NCBI GenBank assembly: GCA_025345505.1
Contig: JANVCC010000018.1
Coordinates: forward strand, 59,257,553 to 59,321,552
Source: Todiramphus chloris collaris
Taxonomy: Eukaryota > Chordata > Aves > Coraciiformes > Alcedinidae
DNA: 64,000 bases
Direction of reading: 5' to 3'
The translations under genes and the position numbers were made by a program. Shown here piece after piece: positions 10,766-19,600 of this stretch (positions within the stretch are counted from its first letter, which is position 1; every line of letters starts with the position of its first letter). The notes below the pieces were generated by a model, which was given only the letters and a program-made list of their open reading frames with translations, was not told where the DNA came from and made no database searches.

Positions 10766-12348
10766 CTGTTAAGATATAAGGGAATACAGAATGTTTAGGA
10801 GGTAGGCTTTCACACAGCACTAAGCTTGCAAGTTGAGGGCCAGCAGACATGCTAATCCTTATTATATTTTCATTAGGCAAGAGTGTCTTACATAGTGCCA
10901 TAATACAGTATGAGAGGAAATTAAGGACATTTAACAGACAACTGTTCACCACTGGGGCAAAACTCAAACTTCAAGGTAAACGACTTGAAACTGACTCTGT
11001 CAGAACAGCACATTTTTTGGTAAGACACTGGGTGGAAGAATCCTAGTGCATCATACATAAAGATGAGGCAATATTTACCTTGATGTTCTCTTCCAGGTCT
11101 GCTTCACAAGGTCTGACCATGCAGAGTCTACTCTGTTTCTCCAGTCTGCAGAAAGCATTATCATTGGTGACCCTGGTTGAGATGCCCATGCCACAGGTCT
11201 TTGAGCAAGCACTCCATTCTGTGGTCTGCACCAGGCAGTTGTCACGCATCATCGTTGGGTCTGGACCATAAGTGTCTTCCAGTCTGTAAGCTGCAGAAGA
11301 CAGACAACCAAGATGAGACCACCGCCTGACCTCATGTCCTGCTAAAGGTTCTCTTCCCTTTCCTGAGAAATTCAGGTAGCCACATTTATCTGCGGGGTAA
11401 CTCCACTTACCGCAGCACTCCAGTTGCTGGGGTGCCCTGTGCCAACCCATCCCCCTGCCCTCAACCTCCATGTAAAGTGCCTCTTCCCCCCAGGCAACCA
11501 TCCACAGAGAGATCCCCACTCACCAGCAAGAGCAGGTCCCACGGCAGTCTGCTCTTTGGCCTCGTCGCAGACCCACTCCTCGCAACACTTTCCAGGGAGC
11601 TTCACCCGTCGTGGGTAGGGGCAGTCGGGGCTGGGCAGACGGACGTCCATGCTGCAGAGGGGCACGCATCCCACTGCCCCGTCCAGGCAGGTGCACTGGT
11701 ACTTGCAGCTGCTCTGGAAGGACTCCCCGCTCCGGTACACCATGCCGCCGAAGACGCACGGGGCGCCGTCCCGAGCTGCGAGGGGCAGGAGGCAGAGAGT
11801 GAGACGGGAGGTGCAGCGAGGCTGAGCCGCAGCCCCGGCTTTCCCCCTTCCCCAGCCCCCTATCCCGGGGAGAGCCCGCCCCTATTCCCCCGGCCGGCGG
11901 CAGCCCCGGCCCCCACTCACCGGTGCAGACGCCGATCCTGCGGTTGGCGGGGGAGCCGAAGTCGCAGAAGAGCCCCTTGTGGTGGTCGCAGGGGTCGCGC
12001 TCGGTGCAGAGCTCGCCCAGCTGCTTGGCGCAGACGCGGCAGCAGCCGCAGCCGTCGAGCACCAGGGACACGCCGGCGGGGCAGGTGGGGCTGGGCCCCG
12101 GGCCGCACTGGCACTGCCCGCTGCACTCCTGGCCCTGCGCCTCCTGCAAGCAGCGGCGGGGAGGGAGGGAGGGAGGGAAGGAGGGGAGAGAGGGGGAGGG
12201 AGAGGGGGAGAGAGAGAGAGAGAGACGTCAGGGCCGCCGCTACCGGGACCGCGCCGGCCGTCGCAGGGGTGTCGGCGTCGCGGGCAGCGGCACTTACAAG
12301 GCTGAGGAGGGTGAGGAGCAGGGCTACGGCGAAGCTGGCGGGGGCCAT
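10469..12348 (-). CDS. CCN2 / connective tissue growth factor, 5 exons, 344 aa
   Basis: CCN2 is a secreted matricellular protein that binds integrins, heparan sulfate, LRP and growth factors such as TGF-beta, BMP and VEGF. It drives matrix production, chondrogenesis, angiogenesis and wound repair. The spliced frame is join(10469-10765, 11079-11290, 11524-11775, 11921-12143, 12298-12348) read on the minus strand, 1035 nt including TAA. The ATG at 12346-12348 opens a signal peptide (MAPASFAVALLLTLLSL...), probably cut near residue 21 before QEC. Domains are IGFBP (about 22-92, GCGCCRVC at 48-55), VWC (about 96-162, ending CCEEWVC), TSP1 (about 194-240, WSACSKTCG at 201-209) and the CTCK cystine knot (about 251-325). 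The C-terminus is ESLYYRKMYGDMA. Human CCN2 has 349 residues, and the difference lies mostly in the signal peptide. Exon lengths 223, 252 and 212 match the human gene as I recall it. No frameshift or missing cysteine was noticed. The gene is likely driven by YAP/TEAD and SMAD through the adjacent promoter. Confidence 0.98.
11079..11290 (-). CDS. CCN2: CCN2 exon 4, TSP1 domain
   Basis: The exon is 212 nt, between acceptor TTCTGCAG and donor GTAAAT, and ends in phase 0. It encodes the linker and the thrombospondin type 1 repeat with WSACSKTCGMG at residues 201-211. The segment that follows links to the cystine knot. The TSP1 module is associated with VEGF and LRP binding in the family. Confidence 0.96.
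11524..11775 (-). CDS. CCN2: CCN2 exon 3, VWC domain
   Basis: The exon is 252 nt, between acceptor CTCGCAG and donor GTGAGT. It encodes the von Willebrand factor C module (residues about 92-176) with the CKYQCTC cluster at 115-121 and CCEEWVC at 155-161, then the start of the hinge before TSP1. The module is known to bind BMP4 and TGF-beta. Confidence 0.96.
11921..12143 (-). CDS. CCN2: CCN2 exon 2, IGFBP domain
   Basis: The exon follows acceptor CTTGCAG and ends before donor GTGAGT. It is 223 nt and ends in phase 1. It encodes residues 18 to about 92, including the IGFBP signature GCGCCRVC and a Cys-rich N-terminal module. The very GC-rich sequence is part of the CpG island. Confidence 0.96.
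12144..12297 (-). other. CCN2 intron 1 (154 bp) with long polypyrimidine tract
   Basis: This short intron has GT..AG ends. In the transcript strand, 12225 down to 12158 is an unbroken 68-nt pyrimidine stretch. On the plus strand it is (GGGA)n followed by (GA)n. It stops 13 nt before the acceptor CAG. The plus strand carries at least four closely spaced GGG runs near 12158-12177, so it could form a G-quadruplex. Confidence 0.85.
12298..12348 (-). CDS. CCN2: CCN2 exon 1 coding part (residues 1-17)
   Basis: This exon encodes the start codon and most of the signal peptide, 17 full codons ending in CTT before the donor GTAAGTG. It ends in phase 0. The residues are hydrophobic with a Leu-rich core, as expected for secretion. 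The upstream 5'UTR, roughly 280 nt if transcription starts near 12630, is in the same exon. Confidence 0.93.
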
Positions 12349-12655
12349 CCCGCGGCGGTCGTCGGCTCGTATGCGGCGCGGCTTCGGCGACAGGCAGGCA
12401 GGCAGGCAACGGGCTGCCCGGCGGCGGGTCGGTGAGGTGAGCCGAGCCGAGCCGAGGTGAGCTGAGGTGAGGAGAGGAGAGAGAGGTTCCCGCCAGGCGA
12501 TTCTCCTCAGCGGCGCTGCGGGGAAGGGCTTGTGGCGGTGAGGCGGCGGGCTGGCTGCTCAAGTTGCTGTGCTGCTCCGCTCTCCTCCGCTCCGCTCCTT
12601 CCGAGTCCGGCGGGAGAGTGGCTGTGTAACTGCGGACTGCCGGGGCGGCCGCCCC

Positions 12656-12661
12656 TTTATA
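12656..12661 (-). promoter_or_regulatory. CCN2 TATA box
   Basis: TATAAA (then GGGGCGG) reads on the minus strand 308-313 bp upstream of the start codon. Transcription is expected to begin about 30 bp further on, near 12630, giving a 5'UTR of about 280 nt. Human CCN2 also has a TATA promoter in this arrangement. Confidence 0.85.
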
Positions 12662-12682
12662 CGCGGCGGCGGCGCGGCCTCG

Positions 12683-12687
12683 CCAAT
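12683..12687 (+). promoter_or_regulatory. Reversed CCAAT box (NF-Y type)
   Basis: CCAAT lies on the plus strand, i.e. ATTGG in gene orientation, about 22 bp upstream of the TATA box. The block CATTCAGCCCATTGGCGAG around it closely resembles the human CCN2 promoter as I remember it, so the element is probably conserved. Confidence 0.6.
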
Positions 12688-12717
12688 GGGCTGAATGGGG
12701 CCGCGGACAAACAGCGA

Positions 12718-12732
12718 CATTCCGCGCATTCC
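12718..12732 (-). promoter_or_regulatory. Tandem TEAD (MCAT) sites
   Basis: Two GGAATG motifs in gene orientation (12727-12732 and 12718-12723) are spaced 9 bp apart, as GGAATGCGCGGAATGT, followed by a TGTTTGT block. The same tandem pair is the well-studied YAP/TAZ-TEAD response element of human CCN2. It lies about 57-70 bp upstream of the TATA box. It predicts control by cell density, stretch and Hippo signalling. Confidence 0.85.
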
Positions 12733-12788
12733 TGCGCGCCGCGCCGCGCCGCCCGCCCCGCCCCGCGCCGCCGCCGCCGCCCCGGAGC

Positions 12789-12823
12789 GGCCCTGACCCC
12801 TGACTCCCGCATTCCTCCGTCTG
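12789..12823 (-). promoter_or_regulatory. SMAD-TEAD-BCE-1-like module
   Basis: In gene orientation CAGAC (12819-12823, SMAD-binding core) is followed by GGAGGAATGC, a third TEAD site (12810-12815), and then by a GGGTCAGGG block resembling the basal control element described in mammalian CCN2 promoters. Order and spacing agree with the human promoter as I recall it. This is probably the TGF-beta response region. Confidence 0.75.
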
Positions 12824-12827
12824 CGCG

Positions 12828-12849
12828 CCCCCCCCCCCCCCCCCCCCCC
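12828..12849. repeat. 22-bp C homopolymer in CCN2 promoter
   Basis: An unbroken run of 22 C on the plus strand (G22 in gene orientation) lies about 200 bp upstream of the expected start site, immediately beyond the SMAD site. A second C-rich run follows at about 12855-12862. The length is likely to be polymorphic or subject to sequencing error. Confidence 0.9.
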
Positions 12850-12909
12850 AACGCACCCCCCCCGCCACCTTCGCGTCTTTTTATTTTTCATCGTGGTGTT
12901 TTCTAAATG

Positions 12910-12916
12910 TGAGTCA
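12910..12916 (+). promoter_or_regulatory. Consensus AP-1 site TGAGTCA
   Basis: A perfect TGAGTCA heptamer lies about 280 bp upstream of the expected CCN2 start site. CCN2 is known to be induced through AP-1 in several cell types. Whether this copy is used is inference. Confidence 0.55.
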
Positions 12917-13324
12917 CCTCCGCCGAGAGAGCGGTGCTCGAGCGGCGCCCCCCAACCCGTCGCACCCCCCATGCCCTGGCAGCGCGTTATGTCGAGGCGG
13001 GCGGCGGGTCCGGCGGGATGGGGCGAGGGGGGCGGCGGGGCGGTTGCCAGGGGCAGCCGGGGGAATCCGTTATTTCCCTTCCTCTGTTCTCCCCGCTCAA
13101 CCCTCGTCCCTCCCCCGGGCAGAGGGGACGTTTGACGGGTGGTTTCGGGATTGGCCCGAGCCCACCGAGAGCCGACGGGACCCTCACTTCAGGGTGCCCG
13201 GTGGCCAACGGTCCCGGCGCTTTGGTACCACCAAAAAAAAAAAAGGTGTAATTACGCTGTTGGGTATAAATTGACTCTGTGTACCACTGAATCATACTGA
13301 GTATTTGTAATGTGTTCCTTCCCT

Positions 13325-13360
13325 AATAGGTGCTCTCTATGAATAGAGAGAGTGCCTATT
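13325..13360. repeat. Imperfect inverted repeat (hairpin)
   Basis: AATAGGTGCTCTCTAT and ATAGAGAGAGTGCCTATT face each other across a two-base loop. The arms pair almost fully, with a two-base bulge. It lies about 700 bp upstream of the expected CCN2 start site. No poly-T or box elements of a known small RNA are visible. Confidence 0.75.
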
Positions 13361-13651
13361 TACTCTGAAATATTTGGCACAGCGGACGGAGTCTGAAGTG
13401 TGGAAGAAGTGGCTATTATTTTCCCACTGCCTGTGTGCAGCTGTCATTTCTGAGCGACATGTTCCTTGCACATCCCTGTTTCCCAACCTTGCTAATGGTC
13501 CACCCCAGGGTTACAACAAGAAGGACTGGCATGCTACAACACTCAGCCAAAACCTTAACGTTGTGGTTTGTATTTAACTGAACCCAAGACCTGAGCATTG
13601 TGGCTTGTATTAAATCATTGCAGATAACTGTTATGGTTTTCTTTCTTTTGG

Positions 13652-13691
13652 TTTTTTTTTTTTTTTTTTTTGGTTTTTTTTTTTTTTTTTT
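13652..13691. repeat. Double poly-T tract
   Basis: T20 (13652-13671), GG, then T18 (13674-13691), preceded by other T-rich words. On the minus strand this reads as an A-rich tail, but I recognise no retroposon body to its right and no clear target duplication. Confidence 0.9.
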
Positions 13692-16600
13692 GTTTTAACC
13701 AGGAGGATGGTTCTACCCCCATCTCTCCATGTATCATTTGAATATTCAGTGATGTCATGTTTTCTGACCTCCGCTTTAGCACAAGGAATGCCAGCATTTT
13801 GGCTTTTGACCTGTAGAAGTACGTTAGTGTTTACTGAGTGAGACTGGCTTAATGCATCTTATTAGGCAAACTGAAATCTGATGGCTATCTTGAAAGGTAC
13901 CACCTTTTGCATGCAGGTTTTCTCCTGCTGCCATACCCTGCCTTCTTTGCATCCCTCCATGTGTAGGCATGCTTCTGTGCTCTGATACAGCAATGTGTAT
14001 ACACAGGATTCTTGAGGGAAAAAGAAACCTTTTGATGTAAAGCCCCAGTAGGATATATTGTACTGTAAAACTGTTATTTATATTCTGCCAGCGCTGTACT
14101 TTGGCTGGTGAAGTCATTTGGATGTCATTTCTTCTACTTGAAATTCTCCATTAAAAGAAATGATATTGTCTCTGACAGAAAAAAAAAATCCAGAGGAACA
14201 GTTATGGTAAATAATATATGTTCCCAAACCCATGAGGCTTCAAGGAAATCTGTATTTACTTGTAGGACTCCAGTGGCCTCAGTACTGGGTAAATAATATG
14301 TGTACCAAACTATGTGTGACATGCATACCAAAATGCAAATGTAACCAGGTAAACAGAATGCCTTTTTTAAATGCCTAAATATGGTAGGAGAACATCAGAG
14401 AGAGAGAGGCTCTAGACATGTTTTATAACTTTCCTTGTAAGAGTCTTTTTCAGAGAAACAATTTTATTAAACAAAACCTAAGAATCTCACTGACAGAAAA
14501 AGTATGTTTAAAAGTAACAAATCACCAGAAAGCCAGGAAATCCAAAATTAAAGGATAAATCTGTCTTAAGTCCTCACACTGCAGGCCAAGTACAGCAAGC
14601 TCAATCCACTTGCTGCCCTGAGAAAAAAAGAAAAAAAAGACTTAAATAGGCATTTGGACTTCAGAACTAATTCTGGTGTTACACTGCTCTGAATCAGGTA
14701 TTAGTGCACCGAATTGCAAGTTGTACCAGCCCATGAAAGTGGGTAAGAATCAAGAGTCCATCAGGTTTGCCTTTTTGCCATTTCAGTTTCTGTGCTGTTA
14801 GATGTGACTCGCTGGGTACCTCATTCGTGCGTGTCTATGTGTGCATAGAGGCAAAGAGAGCCCGGAAGCAAAGGTCCTTCTTTCAGAGTCCAATTGGTCT
14901 TCAGCTTACCCTTTTTGATGATAATATGTCATGGGCTGGAGAAGTACATCTTGGCATGGATGCATAAAATGGTTAAAAGGTACTAATTTTGACTTCCATG
15001 CAGGTGTTTATACAGCACATGCTTTTAAGATAGTATATTTTTTCTGCTGAAGCTAGGAATTCACTACACCGGCCTCGCAGACTTGTTTACACAGCTATAT
15101 ACGGTATGTGTGTGTCTACAGCAGCTTCAGTTGGTACAGTTCCTTTGGTGAAGTCTTGTAAAATGTACAGGTGTGGATATGCTACATTCCTCTCTTGTGT
15201 TTTTCCTTCTTTTTTTTCCTCCTTTCCCCCCCAAAAGTCACTTGATCAGGTATCAGACATACTGAAAACCTGGCAAGACTACAGGAAAGTGGCTAGACTT
15301 GGAGTGTTTGTGTACTTAAAGAAAGAATCTTGCACATTTTCAACTTTCAGTCACAGATATTTTTTTATAAGAGCAATTGGAGGTCTGAGCCAGCCCTCAA
15401 AGCGGAAATCAAAAGCTCCCAGAGAAACATACCCGAGGAATGTGAATCCGATCCAACAACCATACGCAATGCACATGCAGTACTGTCAGTCTTATAGGAA
15501 GTCTTGCCATATATGGACATCTGGACCCTGAGCTGTTTATCATCATGATAGGCTTGTAGTTGGCTTCAGACATTTCTGGCTTGCCTCAGGTTTCGTATGC
15601 CAATTAGTTCCTTTCCCAAAATGCTCAACAGGATATTTCTTAAAATTTGTAATAAGTATATCTCAAAATCCTGAGAGGTCCAGTTAAAGTTACGTTAGTA
15701 GGCTTTTGTTTAGAGTACAGATTCCAAGCAAGATTTACCCTGCTAGCTCAGAAATAGACACAGAATGAAAATAAAGAGATTTATTCCATCGTGAATGTGG
15801 TTGCCTGGTATTTGTCTTTCTTAGAAGTCATCGGATAACTTATTCTATGTATCTGTAGGCACAGAAAGTGCTCTGAAGTAGAATACTTGCTCGACTTTTA
15901 CTCATCCTTTTCTGGAGGGATGTATGAGCTTATGAATCAACAAAGGCAAGGGAAAATAGAAAACTACATTTCCCACGAGCTGTCAAACAAGTTACCCACG
16001 TTGTGCCATTTGTATTGCTTTGTTAGAGTGAGGCACAGGGTACAACCCTTCCACTTTGGAGCCATGACAATTCATGTCAGCTAATTTTGCCAATGAGAGG
16101 CATTAGCTCTTCTCCGAAGTGACCCAGAATAAGAAGGCTGGATGGTGCAGTGGATGGCATAGGGCCTATGGCAATGTTCGTGCTGAACTGGTGGACCTGC
16201 TCCAAGTTCCTGAAGATCCTGGGTCAGTTGTATGCTGGCATCAGTTAGATAGATGCACTGAATGCACTGCTGACCATCAAAATGCTTGGACTTGTGACGT
16301 CAAAGTCCATTGGGCTAAAGCTACCCAACAGTATGGGCAAAGCAAAACCATCAGATGTGATGATTCCCATTAGCAGATCTGAGTTCTGTTGTTTTCTGTA
16401 ATCATTGTTCTTTAAACTTATGTTTTTTACGTTCTAACATGTAATATTTTGTTACTTGTAGAGTTACTGAGGATGCTGCTTTAAGATCTTGGCTTCCTTC
16501 TTGGAAAGTAAATGGAGTTCTTACGAATGTGTGTGGTCTTAAAGAAGCAAAGTGGAAGTAGAATAGTCTAAATGAGTATTCAAAGCATATGTAAAACTAT

Positions 16601-19600
16601 TTGTATGAAAGAGAGATTATAAGTAGCATGAAGCCAAAGGTCCTTTACCTGACGAGCCTCAGGTTCAGTTTATCTGTCTGATTTTATTCTGAAAAATTTG
16701 CCATAGTGCTTGTCAACACTGAAGGGAGCAGCATTCACTACATCTGTGCGGAGGTTGGCTGGGCAGACCCCTTCCACAGCTCACAAAGGTGAATGAGTAG
16801 GGAAAGGGACTTTCAGTTGTTTATTTCTCAGGTTTGGCTGAGGTTGTCAGCCTCTTGCAGTAATAACTCAACTAGTGTAGGACTGCAGAGAGTCACCAAC
16901 CAGGCCTTTGACAATCGTCCTATAAATGGTTAACAATTCAGAAAGTGTCACTGGCTGGAGAGGAAACGTGGCCCAGGACTTGATTCAGAACATCCACCAG
17001 AAATCCTTTGAGGTCCATCTTTTAGAGGAACCACTTGGGAAACAGCATGAGGAACACTTCCTCCCACTCTGTCATAGTTTATGTGACAGTTTACAAGGAA
17101 TTAATCAGATCTGCATATTCTGAAATGCATATGATTTTATTTTCAGTTTTACAACCTGCTTCTTTCAGGAGCTGTCAGTGTATATTTTGAGGCTTTGTGT
17201 TCCTCCCCCCGCCCCAAGCCGAGAGACATCAATGTTTAATTAAGACTTGATCAGATTAGGGCTGTCACTTAACAAATGCAGTTTGCTGTAGACGATCTGC
17301 TGTATCTGCTGTGGAGTAGAGGCCTGTGGAGAATCCTGTGGGATACATTTTTCCATATTATGCAATAGGGTAGGATCCGGTAGGGATGTACCTTTGGAGA
17401 TGATGAATAGAGCGTTCTCTTTGGGGAGAAAGAGAGAGATCACTGTCTGTAAAATTTGCCCCCTTTTTGATGCAATCTGTATTCACTGACCTTGGTATAG
17501 TGTAGGAAGGGCTTTTCTGTTTGCAAAAGGTCTTCCTGAGAAAGTGGAGGAGTTGGGTTATTGTATAGGTCTGTAATGCTTCTGGAGGACTTGATAGTCA
17601 CACTGCAGCAGCTGATCTACAAAGGAATGTAATGTCCTCAATGAATTAACATAGGATTTTAGAAATTGCTTGATTTTCAGGAGAATAGTCGCCCATAGTT
17701 CATCTGCCAGCTTGGCTGACTGTTTATTCAGCAAGTGATGTGTGGTATGTGACCTGTGTAAATACATCTGTACAAGTGACGCAGACGGGGAAACTAGGAT
17801 GTAACCTACAACAGCCAAGGTGGCTTCCTTATTGACCCACGGATGTGTGTGAAATGTAGCAACTACCAGACCAGGTCTGAAAACCATCTTACAATGCTAA
17901 TCTCTCTGGTGTCGGTGGGAAATTCTCTGTCAGACCCTTTTTCACATGGAGCCGAGTAAAGCGGATACTCCAAGAAATGTGCATTGTTAGGGAAGAGGGG
18001 ATATTTCCAAGATATTTTTATTTCCTGCAGGGACTAATTGAGGAAACTTAGTTGTTCAGTGGTCCCAGGTCTAGAGTTTACAACGATGTTGCTACAAATG
18101 TCTTGGTAATGAGTGGCTTTTAAGTAATAAGCATGAAGTTGTACAAGTGGTAGGACTCACACTGACAGCAAGTGTTTCTGAGCATATTACCCCATTTATA
18201 ACCTTTTTATTAAAGGGTTTTAAATAGAAACCAAAGTTAGGTTTTTACTGTACCTAGGTGTTTGTTTTGACCATTTTGGACAATGGGGTCTTTATGAAGA
18301 TGGAGTCTATGAAGTTATTTGTGGTGCATTTCTTGCGAGGATGTTACCCATGATGGATCTTGTGGAAAAGTCTAACCTAAATAGCATGGTAAATCGGTAT
18401 GATTATTTACGAATCAGTTACAACGTGGGATGAAAAGATAGTTCATCAGTTGCCTTTTTTCATTACCTAAGATTTGCAAGGTACTTGAAAGTCCTAAAAC
18501 TGCCCTAACTGGTGTTCACCCCGTGAGTTAGGAACTTCATAGTACAAAAGTTTCAGGTGAATTTTAAAAGCATGTGTGAACTAGCCCCATCTTTTCCTTT
18601 CTCCTTATGTCACTCACAAGATACAGAGGGTTGAATTTCAAATTCCCTGGGAACAGCCTTCTTATTTTACCATCTTAAATTCAGTGAGACCTTGCGTAGG
18701 CCTTCACATATCTCTTTTTTTTCTTCATAAATGGCTTGCAAAGGATGACGGCTCGCAAAGTACAGGAGTTGGGAAGTGTGCTTCCTATTTCTTTTTTTTG
18801 CCATCAAGCTGCCACAGGGGGGAGTAGAAGTTTGGAAAGGACAGTGCTGCCCAAGAAGCCACCGAGGCAAGTGGTGTATTCCAGGTGCCAGTCCTTTCCT
18901 GGGGGGAGAAAGGGCACAGAAGAAGAGTGGATGTGCTAGGAATGAAAGTTGTTGGTTGGAGGAAGGAGCTGGAGGGTTTCTGCCGCTGGGACGTGCTGAA
19001 TGGTTGACTGCATCGCAAAACCACGCTGTTTTTCTTATTCATTCCAACCAGCTTTTCTGTCCAGATGTAAAGGGAATGTGACTGAATTGTTTTCCTGCCT
19101 CAGGAGGGAAGATGACACGTGGGACTTGTACAGTAACTTACAAAATCCCTGTCATTCTGACAAAAGGCTTTTCCCACGTTAGGACTATTTGCTAATGAAG
19201 AAAAAATGCAAGGCACAGGCAAGGCATCTTTGCAAGGCAGAAGACACAGTGAAGAAAGTTTTGCCGACTTGATAGTAAAGGGTTATTCTTGTGGGACTGT
19301 TAGTACTGGTGAAATCTACTCTGCTTCACGCTCGAATAGGTGGACTCTTTGTGGATCCTGAGCAGCAAGGATGGGGAAGGGGGATGCCTTGGCCCCGGCT
19401 GCAGACTTACTCTCTCATCTCGTGTCTGACCACAGTTGCTCTTGTAGCGCATGGTCTGTGGTAGCAGCATGGCTGCCAGCCACCCGTCTGCCCTGCCAGC
19501 GGGCCTGGTGCAATTTTGAGGAGGAGGTGTGTGGGCAGAGATGGGCATGGAGGCGTGAGAGCAAAAGGAGTGGGCTGAGATTTTGGAGTAGTGCGTCATG

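Larger units (their letters stand above)
11500..13250. promoter_or_regulatory. CpG island over CCN2 5' half and promoter
   Basis: GC content and CpG density rise sharply from about 11.5 to 13.25 kb, covering exons 1-3, the 5'UTR, the core promoter and about 600 bp upstream, and fall to AT-rich sequence on both sides. The boundaries are by eye. The island explains the long open frames seen on several strands here, including a 342-codon plus-strand frame at 11432-12460. That frame is antisense to CCN2 exons and should not be called a gene. Confidence 0.85.

Noticed and set aside
11432-12460. 342-codon plus-strand open frame
   Set aside because: It is antisense to CCN2 exons 1-3 in a CpG island where stop codons are rare. 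The product is low-complexity Arg/Gly/Pro sequence with no domain.
11882-12868. 328-codon minus-strand open frame through the CCN2 promoter and exon 2
   Set aside because: It is a wrong-frame reading across the promoter, 5'UTR and intron 1, caused by GC-richness. The spliced CCN2 frame accounts for the region.
15106-15531. 141-codon plus-strand frame ending in a Tyr/Gln/Pro-rich tail
   Set aside because: No known family, no coding-type third-position bias and a poly-T/C tract in the middle. Treated as chance.
17558-17887. 109-codon minus-strand frame that at first looked like a viral envelope fragment
   Set aside because: I found no recognisable motif and no continuing homology on either side. 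Several frames of this length are expected by chance in 64 kb of AT-rich sequence.
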